Position numbers and translations under genes: made by a program. The notes beneath the pieces are model-generated. The model was not told the DNA's origin. It worked only from the letters and a program-made list of their open reading frames with translations, and made no database searches. A stretch of 64,000 nt of DNA, from the NCBI RefSeq assembly GCF_007860015.1, contig NZ_SJPS01000001.1, positions 310,001 through 374,000 on the forward strand, read 5' to 3'. Origin of the DNA: Bythopirellula polymerisocia (lineage in GTDB: Bacteria; Planctomycetota; Planctomycetia; Pirellulales; Lacipirellulaceae). Shown here piece by piece: positions 26,585-35,767 of this stretch. Position 1 is the stretch's first letter, and the number at the start of each line of letters is the position of its first letter.

Positions 26585-26875
26585 TATTTAAACTCTCGCT
26601 ATGAACCGTTGTTCACAAAAAAGCATGAACAAGTATTATCTCGTTACCCTTAAAAACAACTCACTTTTTGAATGTAGAGGGTACGAGACGAAGTAATCAC
26701 AAGAAAGCAAACGTCAAAGTCATATATCGCGAGCTCCGGATAATATGCTCAGAAAGCCGAGTCTAAGCGTGAAATATAAGGCAAACTAAACGCGAAAAAT
26801 ATACTGTACATGGGTATACTTCTGGCTATAATAGTGGCAGGGCAAATCTTCTTGACCTTCACGGAGAACTCCACC
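26585..26875. other. Divergent intergenic region between mtoX and small genes
   Basis: This AT-richer stretch carries the promoters for the leftward mtoX gene and the rightward small genes. No operator or hairpin stands out. Confidence 0.35.
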
Positions 26876-27049
26876 ATGCATGCTAACCCGTCGGACCTTC
26901 CAGCACCGGCTAACTCAGATTACCACTCCATCGGAGAGATTCTCCCAGCAGTGCTGGCGCGCTATGGAATTGACGAGGAGCCCAAAGACTCCTTCGCCTG
27001 CTTGGGCTGTCTGCAGGGTGCAGACTACTCGGTGCTTGTTACTCAATAG
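26876..27049 (+). CDS. Small protein with CxxC motif, function unknown
   Basis: The 57-residue product begins at ATG 26876 after GGAG (26862-26865); the frame also opens at ATG 26810, which would add a hydrophobic 22-residue leader. The sequence has HSIGEILPAVLARYGI and a CLGC pair near its end. I do not recognise the family. It sits ten bases before another tiny CxxC gene, which suggests co-translation of a pair. Confidence 0.45.
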   Translation: MHANPSDLPAPANSDYHSIGEILPAVLARYGIDEEPKDSFACLGCLQGADYSVLVTQ

Positions 27050-27058
27050 GGCTTTCAG

Positions 27059-27208
27059 ATGTCAGAGCAATCTCCAGACAATGAAATGGCGTGCGAAAAA
27101 GAGCCTCCCGCTCGGGAGCACACACAAGATGAGTTGCAGGCTCGCTACCTGGAGCAGCAACGCCGAATGCAATGCCACGGCTGTGGGGAGTCGATTGAGA
27201 TTTACTGA
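27059..27208 (+). CDS. Very small CxxC protein, function unknown
   Basis: The 49-residue product reads from ATG 27059 to TGA 27208. It is charged and helical (ELQARYLEQQRRM) and ends with QCHGCGESIEIY, a CxxC that could bind zinc. It follows the previous small gene by nine bases with a weak AGGG ribosome site, and ends ten bases before the convergent PEP-CTERM gene. It could be a small DNA-binding or adaptor protein, but this is only a guess. Confidence 0.4.
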   Translation: MSEQSPDNEMACEKEPPAREHTQDELQARYLEQQRRMQCHGCGESIEIY

Positions 27209-27218
27209 GAGTGGTGTT

Positions 27219-28151
27219 CTAGGCTTCGCCTTCTAGACCTGGGCGGCTTAGGTATTTTCTGCTGCGTCTAATCGCAATGCATGCGACGAGGAAAACACAA
27301 AGTAATCCTGAATTCGGTTCAGGTACGAACTCGACGCGGAAATTGTCGAAGACCGCCCGTTGAAAATCAGGTACTGCCGATAGCCCCGCAAAGGGATCCA
27401 TATATCCTAGGAAAGGGGTTCCATCTGTATTGGTGGCAGTTTCACTGAAGAACCGAACACCACTAAAAAAAACGTCGACGACATTGTTTTCTACGACAAT
27501 GTCAACTGGCACCCAGCGATTCCACGGAACATTGTTCGGCGAGACACTGCCAAAAGCTTGTGAAAAAAATGGAGCTTCATCTGGCGGCTGCTGCCTTAGT
27601 TCTTGAACAGCCACATCCTCATTATAAAAGGTGGCATCTTCACTAAGGAATCCTCCATCAACTGCTAACCAACCCCAGACCCCATCATTGGCCGTCGGTG
27701 CACCTCGTCCATTGGCATTCGTATCACCCGTTCCGATTCCCCACAGCATTGCTTGTGTTGAACCTGAATAAGGTAGAGAAGCGATTCGCAAACTCATGTA
27801 GACATCGAACGAGACGCGATAATTATTGGTTAAATCAAGAGTAGGACCATTAGGTGCGATAAGTGCCGTCGCATTAACTGAAGAAACGGTGCCTGGTGAT
27901 GATCGATTCACTTCGATAACGAGCCCCGTAGTGGCCGAACCCCCAGGGACCGAGCGGGGTGCCTCAGGAATGAAAAAACTAGATGCGTAATCCGCCACGA
28001 ATACATTGTTCGAACCCCCGAATTCAGTGAGCGCCACCTTCGCATTCGTCAACGAGTCAAACGATTCGGACCACTCAGTACAGTTGCCACAATCAGGTTG
28101 CGTGGCGGCAATTAATAGAAAGACAAGAGACAAGACTCGATAGCAATTCAT
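27219..28151 (-). CDS. PEP-CTERM surface protein, function unknown
   Basis: The 310-residue product starts at 28151 behind GAGGGAG. It has a signal peptide (about 1-24), a beta-rich body and a PEP-CTERM tail (VPEPNSGLLCVFLVACIAI, then RRSRK). The body reads like a concanavalin-type sandwich (WSESFDS, NYRVSFDVYMSLRIASL, WNRWVPVDIVVENN, FDNFRVEFVPEP), a common layout for exosortase-sorted proteins. Twelve residues follow the Arg cluster, slightly more than usual. The specific ligand is unknown. Confidence 0.8.
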   Translation of the reverse strand: MNCYRVLSLVFLLIAATQPDCGNCTEWSESFDSLTNAKVALTEFGGSNNVFVADYASSFFIPEAPRSVPGGSATTGLVIEVNRSSPGTVSSVNATALIAPNGPTLDLTNNYRVSFDVYMSLRIASLPYSGSTQAMLWGIGTGDTNANGRGAPTANDGVWGWLAVDGGFLSEDATFYNEDVAVQELRQQPPDEAPFFSQAFGSVSPNNVPWNRWVPVDIVVENNVVDVFFSGVRFFSETATNTDGTPFLGYMDPFAGLSAVPDFQRAVFDNFRVEFVPEPNSGLLCVFLVACIAIRRSRKYLSRPGLEGEA

Positions 28152-29013
28152 TATCGTACTCCCTCAGTTTCAAGGAATTAAGAAAAGAGCATGAAGCATC
28201 TCAAACCTGCTGAACGCTTGTTGAATGACATTTACAACGATGATGATATTTACCGAACGATTGCAATGCCCAGTCACGAATTGGTCTCGCATTCCGCAGT
28301 CTATCGACCTGTCAGGGAGAAAGCAAACTACAGAGTCCAGGATTCCGAAGCGGACTATTCACAAAAATTGAATCTGCATAGAACCCAGGCAAATGAACAA
28401 ATAGCAGGCCAAACTCGACTCTGGCAGGGCAGTTGTCGATGATTCCTTGCCAAAACTCGGCGGTGGTGGGACAGGGGGGGCGAGTAGAGGGGCGTACAAG
28501 AACTCAGTTAGCAGGACGGAGAATTGGCCCTATCAATCGACCACCTTCACGCATGGAGAGGCGTCGCCTTGCCGAATTAAGATGTCGGAACATTATGCCA
28601 CATCGAATGTGACTCCGATCGGTACCTCTGCTGGACCGTACTAGAATCGGTACTGATTTAACTGTTGCCCAATCCTTATTGGCGAGAGATAAAGACATGC
28701 TGCGAGCTTGGAAGGTCCTGCTTCAGCCTTTTCACCTCTTAGTCGCCTACATCTAGCTCTCCAGCTGCAGATACGGCGGGGTGACGCACGCCATCAAGCC
28801 TTTCACCAATGTTGACCTGCGGCAACATGGCGGTTGATTTTCTGCCACAGTCACTAGCACTCGACTAGGCCGACTTCTCACAAACGACGAGAAATACGGC
28901 ACTTCTACCCTTTCCGCCTCTCGCGGAACGCGCCTTGCGAATTCCCCACTTGAAGGATTGGGCATCTGCTCTCTCCTTCGATTCTCTTCTGGAATTCTCG
29001 GAGACACTTCATC
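28152..29013. other. Gene-free stretch, nothing recognised
   Basis: Short open frames on both strands lack plausible composition or ribosome sites. No repeat seen elsewhere in the window occurs here. Confidence 0.4.
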
Positions 29014-29286
29014 GTGCTGCGAATGTTGTTTACCATCTGTGCCGTGGCGGCTCTTAGCTACGCAGCGAGCCATCTCGAAAACGCACAGGCCGACCGCGCG
29101 ACTTTGCCGCAATGGGTTCGCACTGTGGACGGGTGGGAGCCGGCCACGGTCCTCAGTACCGATCTAAGCCCGACGAAGCTCCCATCGTTGCATCCCTTTC
29201 TGGTCGCGGGGTTTGAATTGGGGGCCTCTCTGTTCGTGCTGCTGGCCTTTCCTGGCAGCGCCACTCGGCGAGCCATAGCCCCGTAG
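29014..29286 (+). CDS. Small membrane protein, planctomycete type
   Basis: The 90-residue product starts at GTG 29014, about ten bases after GGAG; ATG 29023 is an alternative. It has an N-terminal hydrophobic segment (MLFTICAVAALSYAA), a central WVRTVDGWEPATVL, and a second membrane helix (FLVAGFELGASLFVLLAF). The VDGWE-type centre between two membrane segments resembles small planctomycete proteins I recall only as hypothetical. It lies 135 bases before the FecR-like membrane protein gene and may be co-transcribed. Confidence 0.5.
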   Translation: MLRMLFTICAVAALSYAASHLENAQADRATLPQWVRTVDGWEPATVLSTDLSPTKLPSLHPFLVAGFELGASLFVLLAFPGSATRRAIAP

Positions 29287-29421
29287 TAAGATTATCTGCC
29301 GAAAATCTGATTTCTTTGCACGAAGTCCTCGCGATCTCACCACTATTAACTGTGGATGCGGAATGTCCGCGATTGCGATGATTTGTCCCGAAGCAGAAAA
29401 CATAGCCCCCCTGAGGTTTCC

Positions 29422-31851
29422 ATGCGACTTACTCTCCGCACCATGCTGGCATACATGGATGACATCTTGGAGCCGGCCGATCACGAAGATTTGGGGAAGA
29501 AGATCGAAGCCAGCGATTTTGCTGCTGAGCTGATCCACCGCTCCCGTGATACTGTACGTCGATTGCGATTAGGGGCTCCCGACGTGCTTGCCGACGAATC
29601 CGATGACGTATTGGACGGTGACCCGGCTGCCGACGCTAATGCTGTGTCGGAGTATTTGGACAACACGCTTCCTCCAGATCGCGTGGCAGAGTTCGAGCGT
29701 TGCTGCCTGGATACGGGCACCACGGCAGATATGCACTTGGCAGAGGTGACCTCTTGTCACCATGTGTTGACGATGGTGCTAGGAGAACCTGCTGAGATCG
29801 ATCCAACCTTGCGTCGACGCATGTATGAATTGCCTGAGAAACTTGATGGCGGTCAAAAGCTGCGTATCGATCCTTCCCACACCCCGGTGGCCCAAGCGGA
29901 GCCAATCACAGTAGCTGCCCCGGTAGCTCCTGAGCAGGTTGAATTTGTGGAAACTGACACTGTCACTCCTTCTGTTGTAACCACGCATGTTACTCACCTC
30001 GAAGAACCAGCCAGCGAAGTCTTGCCGGATTACTTGCGCGTGGCAGCTGACGGCAAACGGCGCCGCCACCTCATGGCAACTGCAGGCGTGTTGGCTATTC
30101 TGGGTGGGCTGACGGCCTATGTAGTTTTGGAATCCGTGAAAGAAACCAAAGTACCTGATAGCGTTGCGGAGAATGTTGATCCCGATCAGATGGTTTTAGA
30201 TATTTCGGTAGGAGAAGTGGCCTCACCTACTACGCCTGCTAACGAAGTGCCACCTCATGTTTCGATACCTGAGTCTGGGAATAACGGCGGGGAACTCATT
30301 GCCGAGGAAGATCGGTATGGTGGTTACGAATCTCCTGAAGGGTCTAGTGACGCTCCCCCGTTTGCTGGCGAGCCATCAGAGCCTCCAGCAAAATCCATCT
30401 CCTCGCTCGATTCAACGACTGATTCTGGGCAGCCCGGAGATCCAACGGATACTAAGTTATCCGGTGATCCCAGTGTGTTGATACCCGACGACCTTGAGGA
30501 AGGTACTTTAGATATCGGGTCTGCACCTGGTCTACCTGGCGCGGAATCGGATCTCCCGACCGTTCCAGGCAAAAATAACGGCGAATTGGCTCTGGGGGAT
30601 CCTTCCTCGCAAGACCCGCTTGGTCTCGGATCACTGTCAGGAGACGCTGAACCTGGTACTTCTGAGGAAGAAGCGGCGCCGCCCGAGCCAGTCGGCCCAA
30701 TACAGTTGGGCACTTACCTTGGCAATAACGATATTCTGCTAAGTTATGCACCCGCCACGCGTGAATGGATTCGTCTCCCTCCACGCACTGCCCTCACGGG
30801 GAATACAAAACTGCTGTCCTTGCCGAAGTATCGCACCCATGTTGTCTTGGGAAACATCAATGCATATCTATCCGGCGGAACCCAAATTACTTTGCCTGAG
30901 CAAGAGCTGTCGGGTGATGATCCAGTCTTGGCACTGGAAATGAGCTATGGCAGGCTGCTACTCAATGCCGGTCTCAAAGGGGCGGATTTGTCACTGCAGG
31001 TCGGCAACGATTTGCGCGAATTCCATATGGATAGCTCCGCTAGTTTGGCAGTGGACGTGCATCGCGTATTTATCCCCGGCAGCAGTTACGAAGTTGACAA
31101 TGCCCCCGTCGAAGCCAACTGGTATTTGACAAGTGGCAACGTGAACTGGTCCGACTCAACGGGCTCAACATCAACCATTCGCGCTCCCGCGACCTGGAAG
31201 ACAGTCAATGACCTTGATGAAGCCCCCGTGCCTATTCTTGACCTACCTCGTTGGATCGACCGTGAACCGATGACCTCGTTGGAACGCCGTGCACGTGATC
31301 GGTTTGCTGAAGAATTGGTGGTTGGACGTCCTGTCGAACTGCGATTGCAGGAGCTCAATGAAGAGCAGAGCGCCCCACGCGAAGTGAAGATGCTCTCCGC
31401 CGAAGCGAGTCTTTACGTCGGAGAGTTTGCCCCGTTCGTTAATTCTCTCAATGACAGCGACCAACGCGTTGCCTGGCGATCGCACATCGAAGCCATGCGT
31501 CAGGCCTTGGCGCGTAGCCCCCAAGTCGCTGAACAGCTCCACGAGACATTCATCCGCCTGCGTGGAAGTGAGGACGGTGAGGACCTGATGCGTATGGTCC
31601 GTGGATTCAGTCCTACTGAAGTGGGGACCACAAGAGAGGAAGTTAAGCAAGGTGTCGTAATTGATCTGATCCGCTGGCTCGAACATCCAAGCCTGGATTA
31701 TCGTGTTCTGGCCATTTACAACCTGGACGAAATCAAGGGAACCAAAGATCTCAAGGATTATCGACCGGATGGCCTCCAGAGAAGTCGCGGGATCGCCGTA
31801 TCTAAGATTCGCCAATTGGTAGAAGACAATGAGTTTTTACCAGCTCGATAG
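29422..31851 (+). CDS. Large single-pass membrane protein with FecR-like periplasmic domain
   Basis: The 809-residue product starts at ATG 29422 after GAGG; in-frame codons from 29356 lack a ribosome site. Residues 1-140 are a helical cytoplasmic domain (MRLTLRTMLAYMDDILEPAD; SEYLDNTLPPDRVAEFERCC) like anti-sigma or adaptor domains. One membrane helix spans about 216-239. A long acidic Ser/Pro/Gly linker follows. Residues about 427-590 resemble FecR-type beta repeats (REWIRLPPRTALTGNTKLL; LALEMSYGRLLLN). A helical C-terminus contains WRSHIEAMRQALARSP. The layout fits a transmembrane signal relay, but no ECF gene is adjacent. Confidence 0.7.
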   Translation: MRLTLRTMLAYMDDILEPADHEDLGKKIEASDFAAELIHRSRDTVRRLRLGAPDVLADESDDVLDGDPAADANAVSEYLDNTLPPDRVAEFERCCLDTGTTADMHLAEVTSCHHVLTMVLGEPAEIDPTLRRRMYELPEKLDGGQKLRIDPSHTPVAQAEPITVAAPVAPEQVEFVETDTVTPSVVTTHVTHLEEPASEVLPDYLRVAADGKRRRHLMATAGVLAILGGLTAYVVLESVKETKVPDSVAENVDPDQMVLDISVGEVASPTTPANEVPPHVSIPESGNNGGELIAEEDRYGGYESPEGSSDAPPFAGEPSEPPAKSISSLDSTTDSGQPGDPTDTKLSGDPSVLIPDDLEEGTLDIGSAPGLPGAESDLPTVPGKNNGELALGDPSSQDPLGLGSLSGDAEPGTSEEEAAPPEPVGPIQLGTYLGNNDILLSYAPATREWIRLPPRTALTGNTKLLSLPKYRTHVVLGNINAYLSGGTQITLPEQELSGDDPVLALEMSYGRLLLNAGLKGADLSLQVGNDLREFHMDSSASLAVDVHRVFIPGSSYEVDNAPVEANWYLTSGNVNWSDSTGSTSTIRAPATWKTVNDLDEAPVPILDLPRWIDREPMTSLERRARDRFAEELVVGRPVELRLQELNEEQSAPREVKMLSAEASLYVGEFAPFVNSLNDSDQRVAWRSHIEAMRQALARSPQVAEQLHETFIRLRGSEDGEDLMRMVRGFSPTEVGTTREEVKQGVVIDLIRWLEHPSLDYRVLAIYNLDEIKGTKDLKDYRPDGLQRSRGIAVSKIRQLVEDNEFLPAR

Positions 31852-32177
31852 ACCTAGTAGATCCATCTGAGAGATTCGGCTCGGTGATTTACGCTATCCA
31901 ATTGAGGGATTTAGTCGGGACGCAGGAATCGACCCCAAAAGCATGTTTGGACCTGGACGTCAAGGTTGGGCATGAGGCGAATTCTCGTTGCTCGCCATCA
32001 TTTCTTAGGCAACAAATAGCCGCTAATTGGCCGAAAGAGCCGGTTTGTCGCCCAGGCCATTTCTCGCTAGAATGGAAATCTAGGCGGAAGATGCATTGTG
32101 TGCGATTGGCACGTCTCGCGGTCTTCCGCCGACGTTTCTTTGGCCTATGGGCAGAATCTAAGCAAGGAGTTGCATCT
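31852..32177. other. Upstream region of hpf
   Basis: The stretch stays open in the hpf frame from 31884 but does not look coding. AAGGAG at 32164-32169 sets the hpf start. No conserved promoter could be assigned. Confidence 0.4.
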
Positions 32178-32552
32178 GTGCAGGTAAGTATTTCAGCAAG
32201 ACATGGCCACTTGGGCGAGGCCAGTCAAGAGAAACTCAAGGCCAGGGCGGAGAAACTTGCTCGTATTTTCGAGCGAATCATGGCGATCGAAGTGACGGTC
32301 GACTTGAAAAACGAGCAGGTTCCTGAAGTTGGTATCCATGTTTCGGCGGAACACAAACACGATTTTGTGGCGCATGCAACGTCGGAGACCCTGCAGGGTG
32401 CACTAGATGGGGCCGTCCAAAAAATCGAACAGCAGTTGAGGAAATACAAAGAGCGCGTCCAAGAGCGCCATCGCAACTCGAACGCACGTCATATGGATGT
32501 GGGAGCCAATCTTGCTGAAGAAGGCGTTGCTGACGAACTGGTTGAAGAATAG
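32178..32552 (+). CDS. hpf: Ribosome hibernation promoting factor, short form
   Basis: The 124-residue product starts at GTG 32178, eight bases after AAGGAG. The sequence VQVSISARHGHLGEASQEKL, RIFERIMAIEVTVDLKNE and VGIHVSAEHKHDFVAHATS fits the HPF/YfiA fold, which binds the 30S subunit and inactivates ribosomes in stationary phase. It lacks the long-form C-terminal dimerisation domain but carries an acidic tail. Its position directly upstream of ptsN recalls the rpoN-hpf-ptsN arrangement of proteobacteria, though no rpoN is present here. Confidence 0.88.
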   Translation: MQVSISARHGHLGEASQEKLKARAEKLARIFERIMAIEVTVDLKNEQVPEVGIHVSAEHKHDFVAHATSETLQGALDGAVQKIEQQLRKYKERVQERHRNSNARHMDVGANLAEEGVADELVEE

Positions 32553-32611
32553 CGTCTTGGATGGTGTACGCGGCTTCAGAGAATATTTTTCAATAGAGGA
32601 TAGATTTAATT

Positions 32612-33085
32612 ATGAAGTTCGTTGATTTTGTGAGCCGTGAGGCGATTCGAACGGATATCGAAGTGGACAATAAAGAGCAGGTCATCCGGGCAATGGCAAA
32701 TGCGTTGCTCGAAGCCGGCAAAATTGCTGAAGACCAACACGAGAGCATCGTAGAAGCGATTCTCAAGCGTGAAGAACTGGGCAGCACGGGAATTGGTCGA
32801 GGGGTAGCGGTACCTCATACCAAACATCCAAGTGTGAAGGAACTCGTGGGGACCGTGGCGGTCAGCGACTCCGGAGTCGACTTCGATAGTCTTGATGGCG
32901 AGAAGGTCCATCTGCTATTCATGCTCGTCTCCCCTCCCGACCGACCGGGGGACCATTTGAGAGCCTTGGAAAACATCTCCCGCCAACTTCGTGACGAAAC
33001 CTTTTGTCGGTTTCTCAAGCAAAGTAAAGAACCCGGCGACGTGTGGCAACTTCTAGAAGAAGCTGACAACAATCAATTTGTATGA
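32612..33085 (+). CDS. ptsN: PTS IIA-like nitrogen-regulatory protein (EIIA-Ntr)
   Basis: The 157-residue product is a complete EIIA domain of the fructose/Ntr type. The phosphorylatable His69 lies in [12 protein letters not shown], and the region around [29 protein letters not shown] is typical. It receives phosphate from HPr and acts as a regulator rather than in sugar uptake. It lies 60 bases after hpf and is followed by ptsH and ptsI. Confidence 0.93.
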   Translation: MKFVDFVSREAIRTDIEVDNKEQVIRAMANALLEAGKIAEDQHESIVEAILKREELGSTGIGRGVAVPHTKHPSVKELVGTVAVSDSGVDFDSLDGEKVHLLFMLVSPPDRPGDHLRALENISRQLRDETFCRFLKQSKEPGDVWQLLEEADNNQFV

Positions 33086-33147
33086 TTTCTCGATGAATGC
33101 AATCGTGACCGTTGGTCACAATTGTCCGAAATCAGACAGTGAGAGTG

Positions 33148-33453
33148 ATGAACGAACAAATCGTGCAGCGATTGGTGGTAATCAAGAACGAGCAGGGTCT
33201 GCATGCGCGGCCTGCCCAAATGATGGCCCGGCTGGCCCTCCAATTCGAGTCGATGATCGATCTAGTTCGTGATAGCCAACGTGTGGATGCCAAAAGCATA
33301 TTGCACGTGTTGACCCTGGGGGCAGACCAGGGGACGGAATTAATCATTGAGGCCAAAGGGCCTGATGCTGAAGAAGCATTGGACGCACTCGTTCGCTTGG
33401 TGGAGAGCGAGTTTGCGACCGACGAAACAATTAGCCAGGAAAGTTCGGGGTAG
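33148..33453 (+). CDS. ptsH: HPr family phosphocarrier protein
   Basis: The 101-residue product from ATG 33148 has the active-site His19 in EQGLHARPA and the usual ALQFESMIDLVRDSQRVDAKSI. The second helix region reads VDAKSILHVLTLGADQG, with the Ser of the regulatory-site position present. No HPr kinase gene is visible nearby. In-frame GTG codons at 33139 and 33145 are alternatives. The C-terminus has an acidic extension beyond the usual ~88 residues. Confidence 0.92.
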   Translation: MNEQIVQRLVVIKNEQGLHARPAQMMARLALQFESMIDLVRDSQRVDAKSILHVLTLGADQGTELIIEAKGPDAEEALDALVRLVESEFATDETISQESSG

Positions 33454-33802
33454 TTTTCCCGTTGGTGGGGAGCATCCAATTGATGTCGCCTCATCCAGTC
33501 GGCACCCAGATGGACTTGACTTGGTAAAACAATGGAGCTTAGTCCCGCGACTGACTCCGGAGCGAACAAGATGGTTACTGCGTTAATTCGCTTGGATCTC
33601 ATTGCATAGCGAGTGGTTGGCAATGAATCTCATGTCAAGTAAATGTAGTGCCAGTCGTGACAGATTCGGCAATCTGCTAACTTTCTGTAGATAGTTAGTT
33701 CCTGTCGAGGAGTGGGTCCCTAGGGACACTCCCCATAATGTCTGGCGACAATCCTGTTGTGCTCTCAAGCTAGTCGGGACTGGCGTGTATAGAGAGGGCG
33801 CA
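33454..33802. other. Gap between ptsH and ptsI, nothing recognised
   Basis: No coding frame or terminator was found in these 349 bases. GAGAGG at about 33791-33796 is the ptsI ribosome site. Confidence 0.4.
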
Positions 33803-35545
33803 ATGGAACGCCTGCAAGGTATCGCCGTATCACCAGGAATCGCAATCGGCGAAGCACTGGTTCTGGATAACGAGGGGTTTCGGATTCCTCGGCGGTTCCT
33901 CCCGCGCGATGCTGTCGAAGAAGAGCTAATTCGTCTTGATAAAGCATTCCATGCTGCCGAAGCCGAAGTCGATCGCAATCGAAAATCTGTAGCGGAGCAG
34001 CTGGGAGACGATTACGCTGCGATCTTCTCGGCTCACCTTCAGATGCTGCGGGATCGCCGTCTGCATGATGAAATCGAAGAGATGATTCGCGTCCGGCACT
34101 ACTCTCCCGAGTATGCAGTCAGTCGGGCCCTACGCCGCTATGCCAAAGTTTTCCAGTCGCTTCAAGGCAAATATATGGCCGAGCGGGCGAATGATATCTT
34201 CGATATTGAAAAGCGGATTTTGCGGAATCTACTTGGCCGAAGTCGCGAAGAGCTAGCGAATATCACCTCACCAGTGCTAGTCTTGGCCCACAACATCACC
34301 CCCAGCGAAACAGCCAGCCTTAACCCTCGATTTGTCCTCGGATTGGTGACCGAAGTGGGGGGGCCCGGCAGCCATACGGCGATTGTCGCCGAAGGCTTAG
34401 GAATCCCGGCCGTAGTAGGTGTGGGTCCCTTTCTGACAGATGTTTCCGGGGGTGACACGATCATTATCGATGGCGATCAAGGACAGATCGTCCTTCGTCC
34501 CGATGAAGAAACAGTCGCCCGATACCGCCACGAGGTCGAAGAGCAACGATCACTTGCCGCCAAGCTCGAATCACTCCGCGACCTGCCAGCTATTACGACA
34601 GATGGACAGCACGTCCAGTTGATGGGCAATATTGAATTTCCCCATGAAGTCGAACTCTGTAAACAACGCGGTGCCAATGGTATCGGGCTTTATCGTACCG
34701 AATTTCTCTATTTAGGCCGCGATGACGACCCTTCCGAGGAAACCCATTATGAGGCGTATTCGGCAGTCGTCCATGACATGGGCAACCTACCCATAGTCAT
34801 GCGGACCCTAGATCTGGGGGCCGATAAGATGCGCTCGCTTCCCGATCCAGAAGATGAGCGCAATCCCTTCCTGGGACTCCGTAGTATTCGTCTTGCCCTT
34901 CGAAACCGTGATTTGTTCCGAACCCAATTACGGGCGATTCTGCGGGCAAGCACCTGGGGCGAGGTTCGGATCATGTTTCCTTTGATTAGCACCATCATGG
35001 AATTGCGCCAAGCGAGAATGGTACTCGCAGACGCGATGGAGGATCTCGAGGAAGCCAAGATTCCTTTTGATCGCTCGATCAAGGTCGGCATGATGGTGGA
35101 AGTTCCATCAGCCATCATGATGATGGATCGTTTTGTGGATGAGGTTGATTTTTTCAGCATCGGAACCAACGATCTCATTCAGTATTGCCTGGCCGTTGAT
35201 CGTAGTAATAAAGATGTAGCGAGCCTGTACACAGCCGCCGATCCTGCAGTCATTCGTATGATCGAAATTGCTGTGCGTGTTGCCAATCAACATGGTGTCC
35301 CCATCAGCATGTGTGGCCAAATGTGTGGCAACCCTCTCTATACGATGTTGCTTTTGGGTTTAGGGTTGCGGAGTTTCAGCGTCACACCCGCAGCAATCCC
35401 TGAAATCAAACGCGCTTGTCGCAGTGTCTCCACCGAGCAATGTGTACGGGTTGCCGAACACGTACTCAAATTGGAAAGTGCCCGCGACGTTAAGAATTAC
35501 CTCAAAGAAGAGTTAGCTAAAGTATTTCCCGAGTTACCGCTCTAA
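33803..35545 (+). CDS. ptsI: PTS enzyme I (phosphoenolpyruvate-protein phosphotransferase)
   Basis: The 580-residue product starts at ATG 33803 after GAGAGG. The phosphohistidine is His191 in GGPGSHTAIVAEGLGIP. The PEP-binding barrel has GIGLYRTEFLYL, MRTLDLGADK, FLGLRSIRLAL, GMMVEVPSA and FSIGTNDLIQYCLAVDRSN, and the C-terminal MCGQMCG with the catalytic Cys. It passes phosphate from PEP to HPr. With no sugar EIIB/EIIC genes around, the chain here probably ends at EIIA-Ntr. Confidence 0.95.
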   Translation: MERLQGIAVSPGIAIGEALVLDNEGFRIPRRFLPRDAVEEELIRLDKAFHAAEAEVDRNRKSVAEQLGDDYAAIFSAHLQMLRDRRLHDEIEEMIRVRHYSPEYAVSRALRRYAKVFQSLQGKYMAERANDIFDIEKRILRNLLGRSREELANITSPVLVLAHNITPSETASLNPRFVLGLVTEVGGPGSHTAIVAEGLGIPAVVGVGPFLTDVSGGDTIIIDGDQGQIVLRPDEETVARYRHEVEEQRSLAAKLESLRDLPAITTDGQHVQLMGNIEFPHEVELCKQRGANGIGLYRTEFLYLGRDDDPSEETHYEAYSAVVHDMGNLPIVMRTLDLGADKMRSLPDPEDERNPFLGLRSIRLALRNRDLFRTQLRAILRASTWGEVRIMFPLISTIMELRQARMVLADAMEDLEEAKIPFDRSIKVGMMVEVPSAIMMMDRFVDEVDFFSIGTNDLIQYCLAVDRSNKDVASLYTAADPAVIRMIEIAVRVANQHGVPISMCGQMCGNPLYTMLLLGLGLRSFSVTPAAIPEIKRACRSVSTEQCVRVAEHVLKLESARDVKNYLKEELAKVFPELPL

Positions 35546-35767
35546 CAAGAACTAGAGCAAGAGTTTGAATCAATTTCGTTATGGATAAGTGCATTTTACA
35601 AGCAAGGCCTACAGCTTCAGGCGGTCACCACTTCATGGTGCACCAGCCGCCTCGCTCAATTGGGTCTCTGACAAGCGAATGCCAATCCACATACAAGCAC
35701 AATTGTCACCACAAGATTCGAGGACAGAACTCCAATCCCAACGGTGCAAGTCCCAGAAAGAAGCAAT

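Noticed and set aside
28191-28644. Two short plus-strand frames in the 28-29 kb gap
   Set aside because: Neither has a convincing ribosome site, and the translations are low in hydrophobic residues with no motif.
31884-32177. Long N-terminal extension of the hpf frame
   Set aside because: The extension has no ribosome site and no HPF similarity, whereas GTG 32178 follows AAGGAG and opens the family fold.
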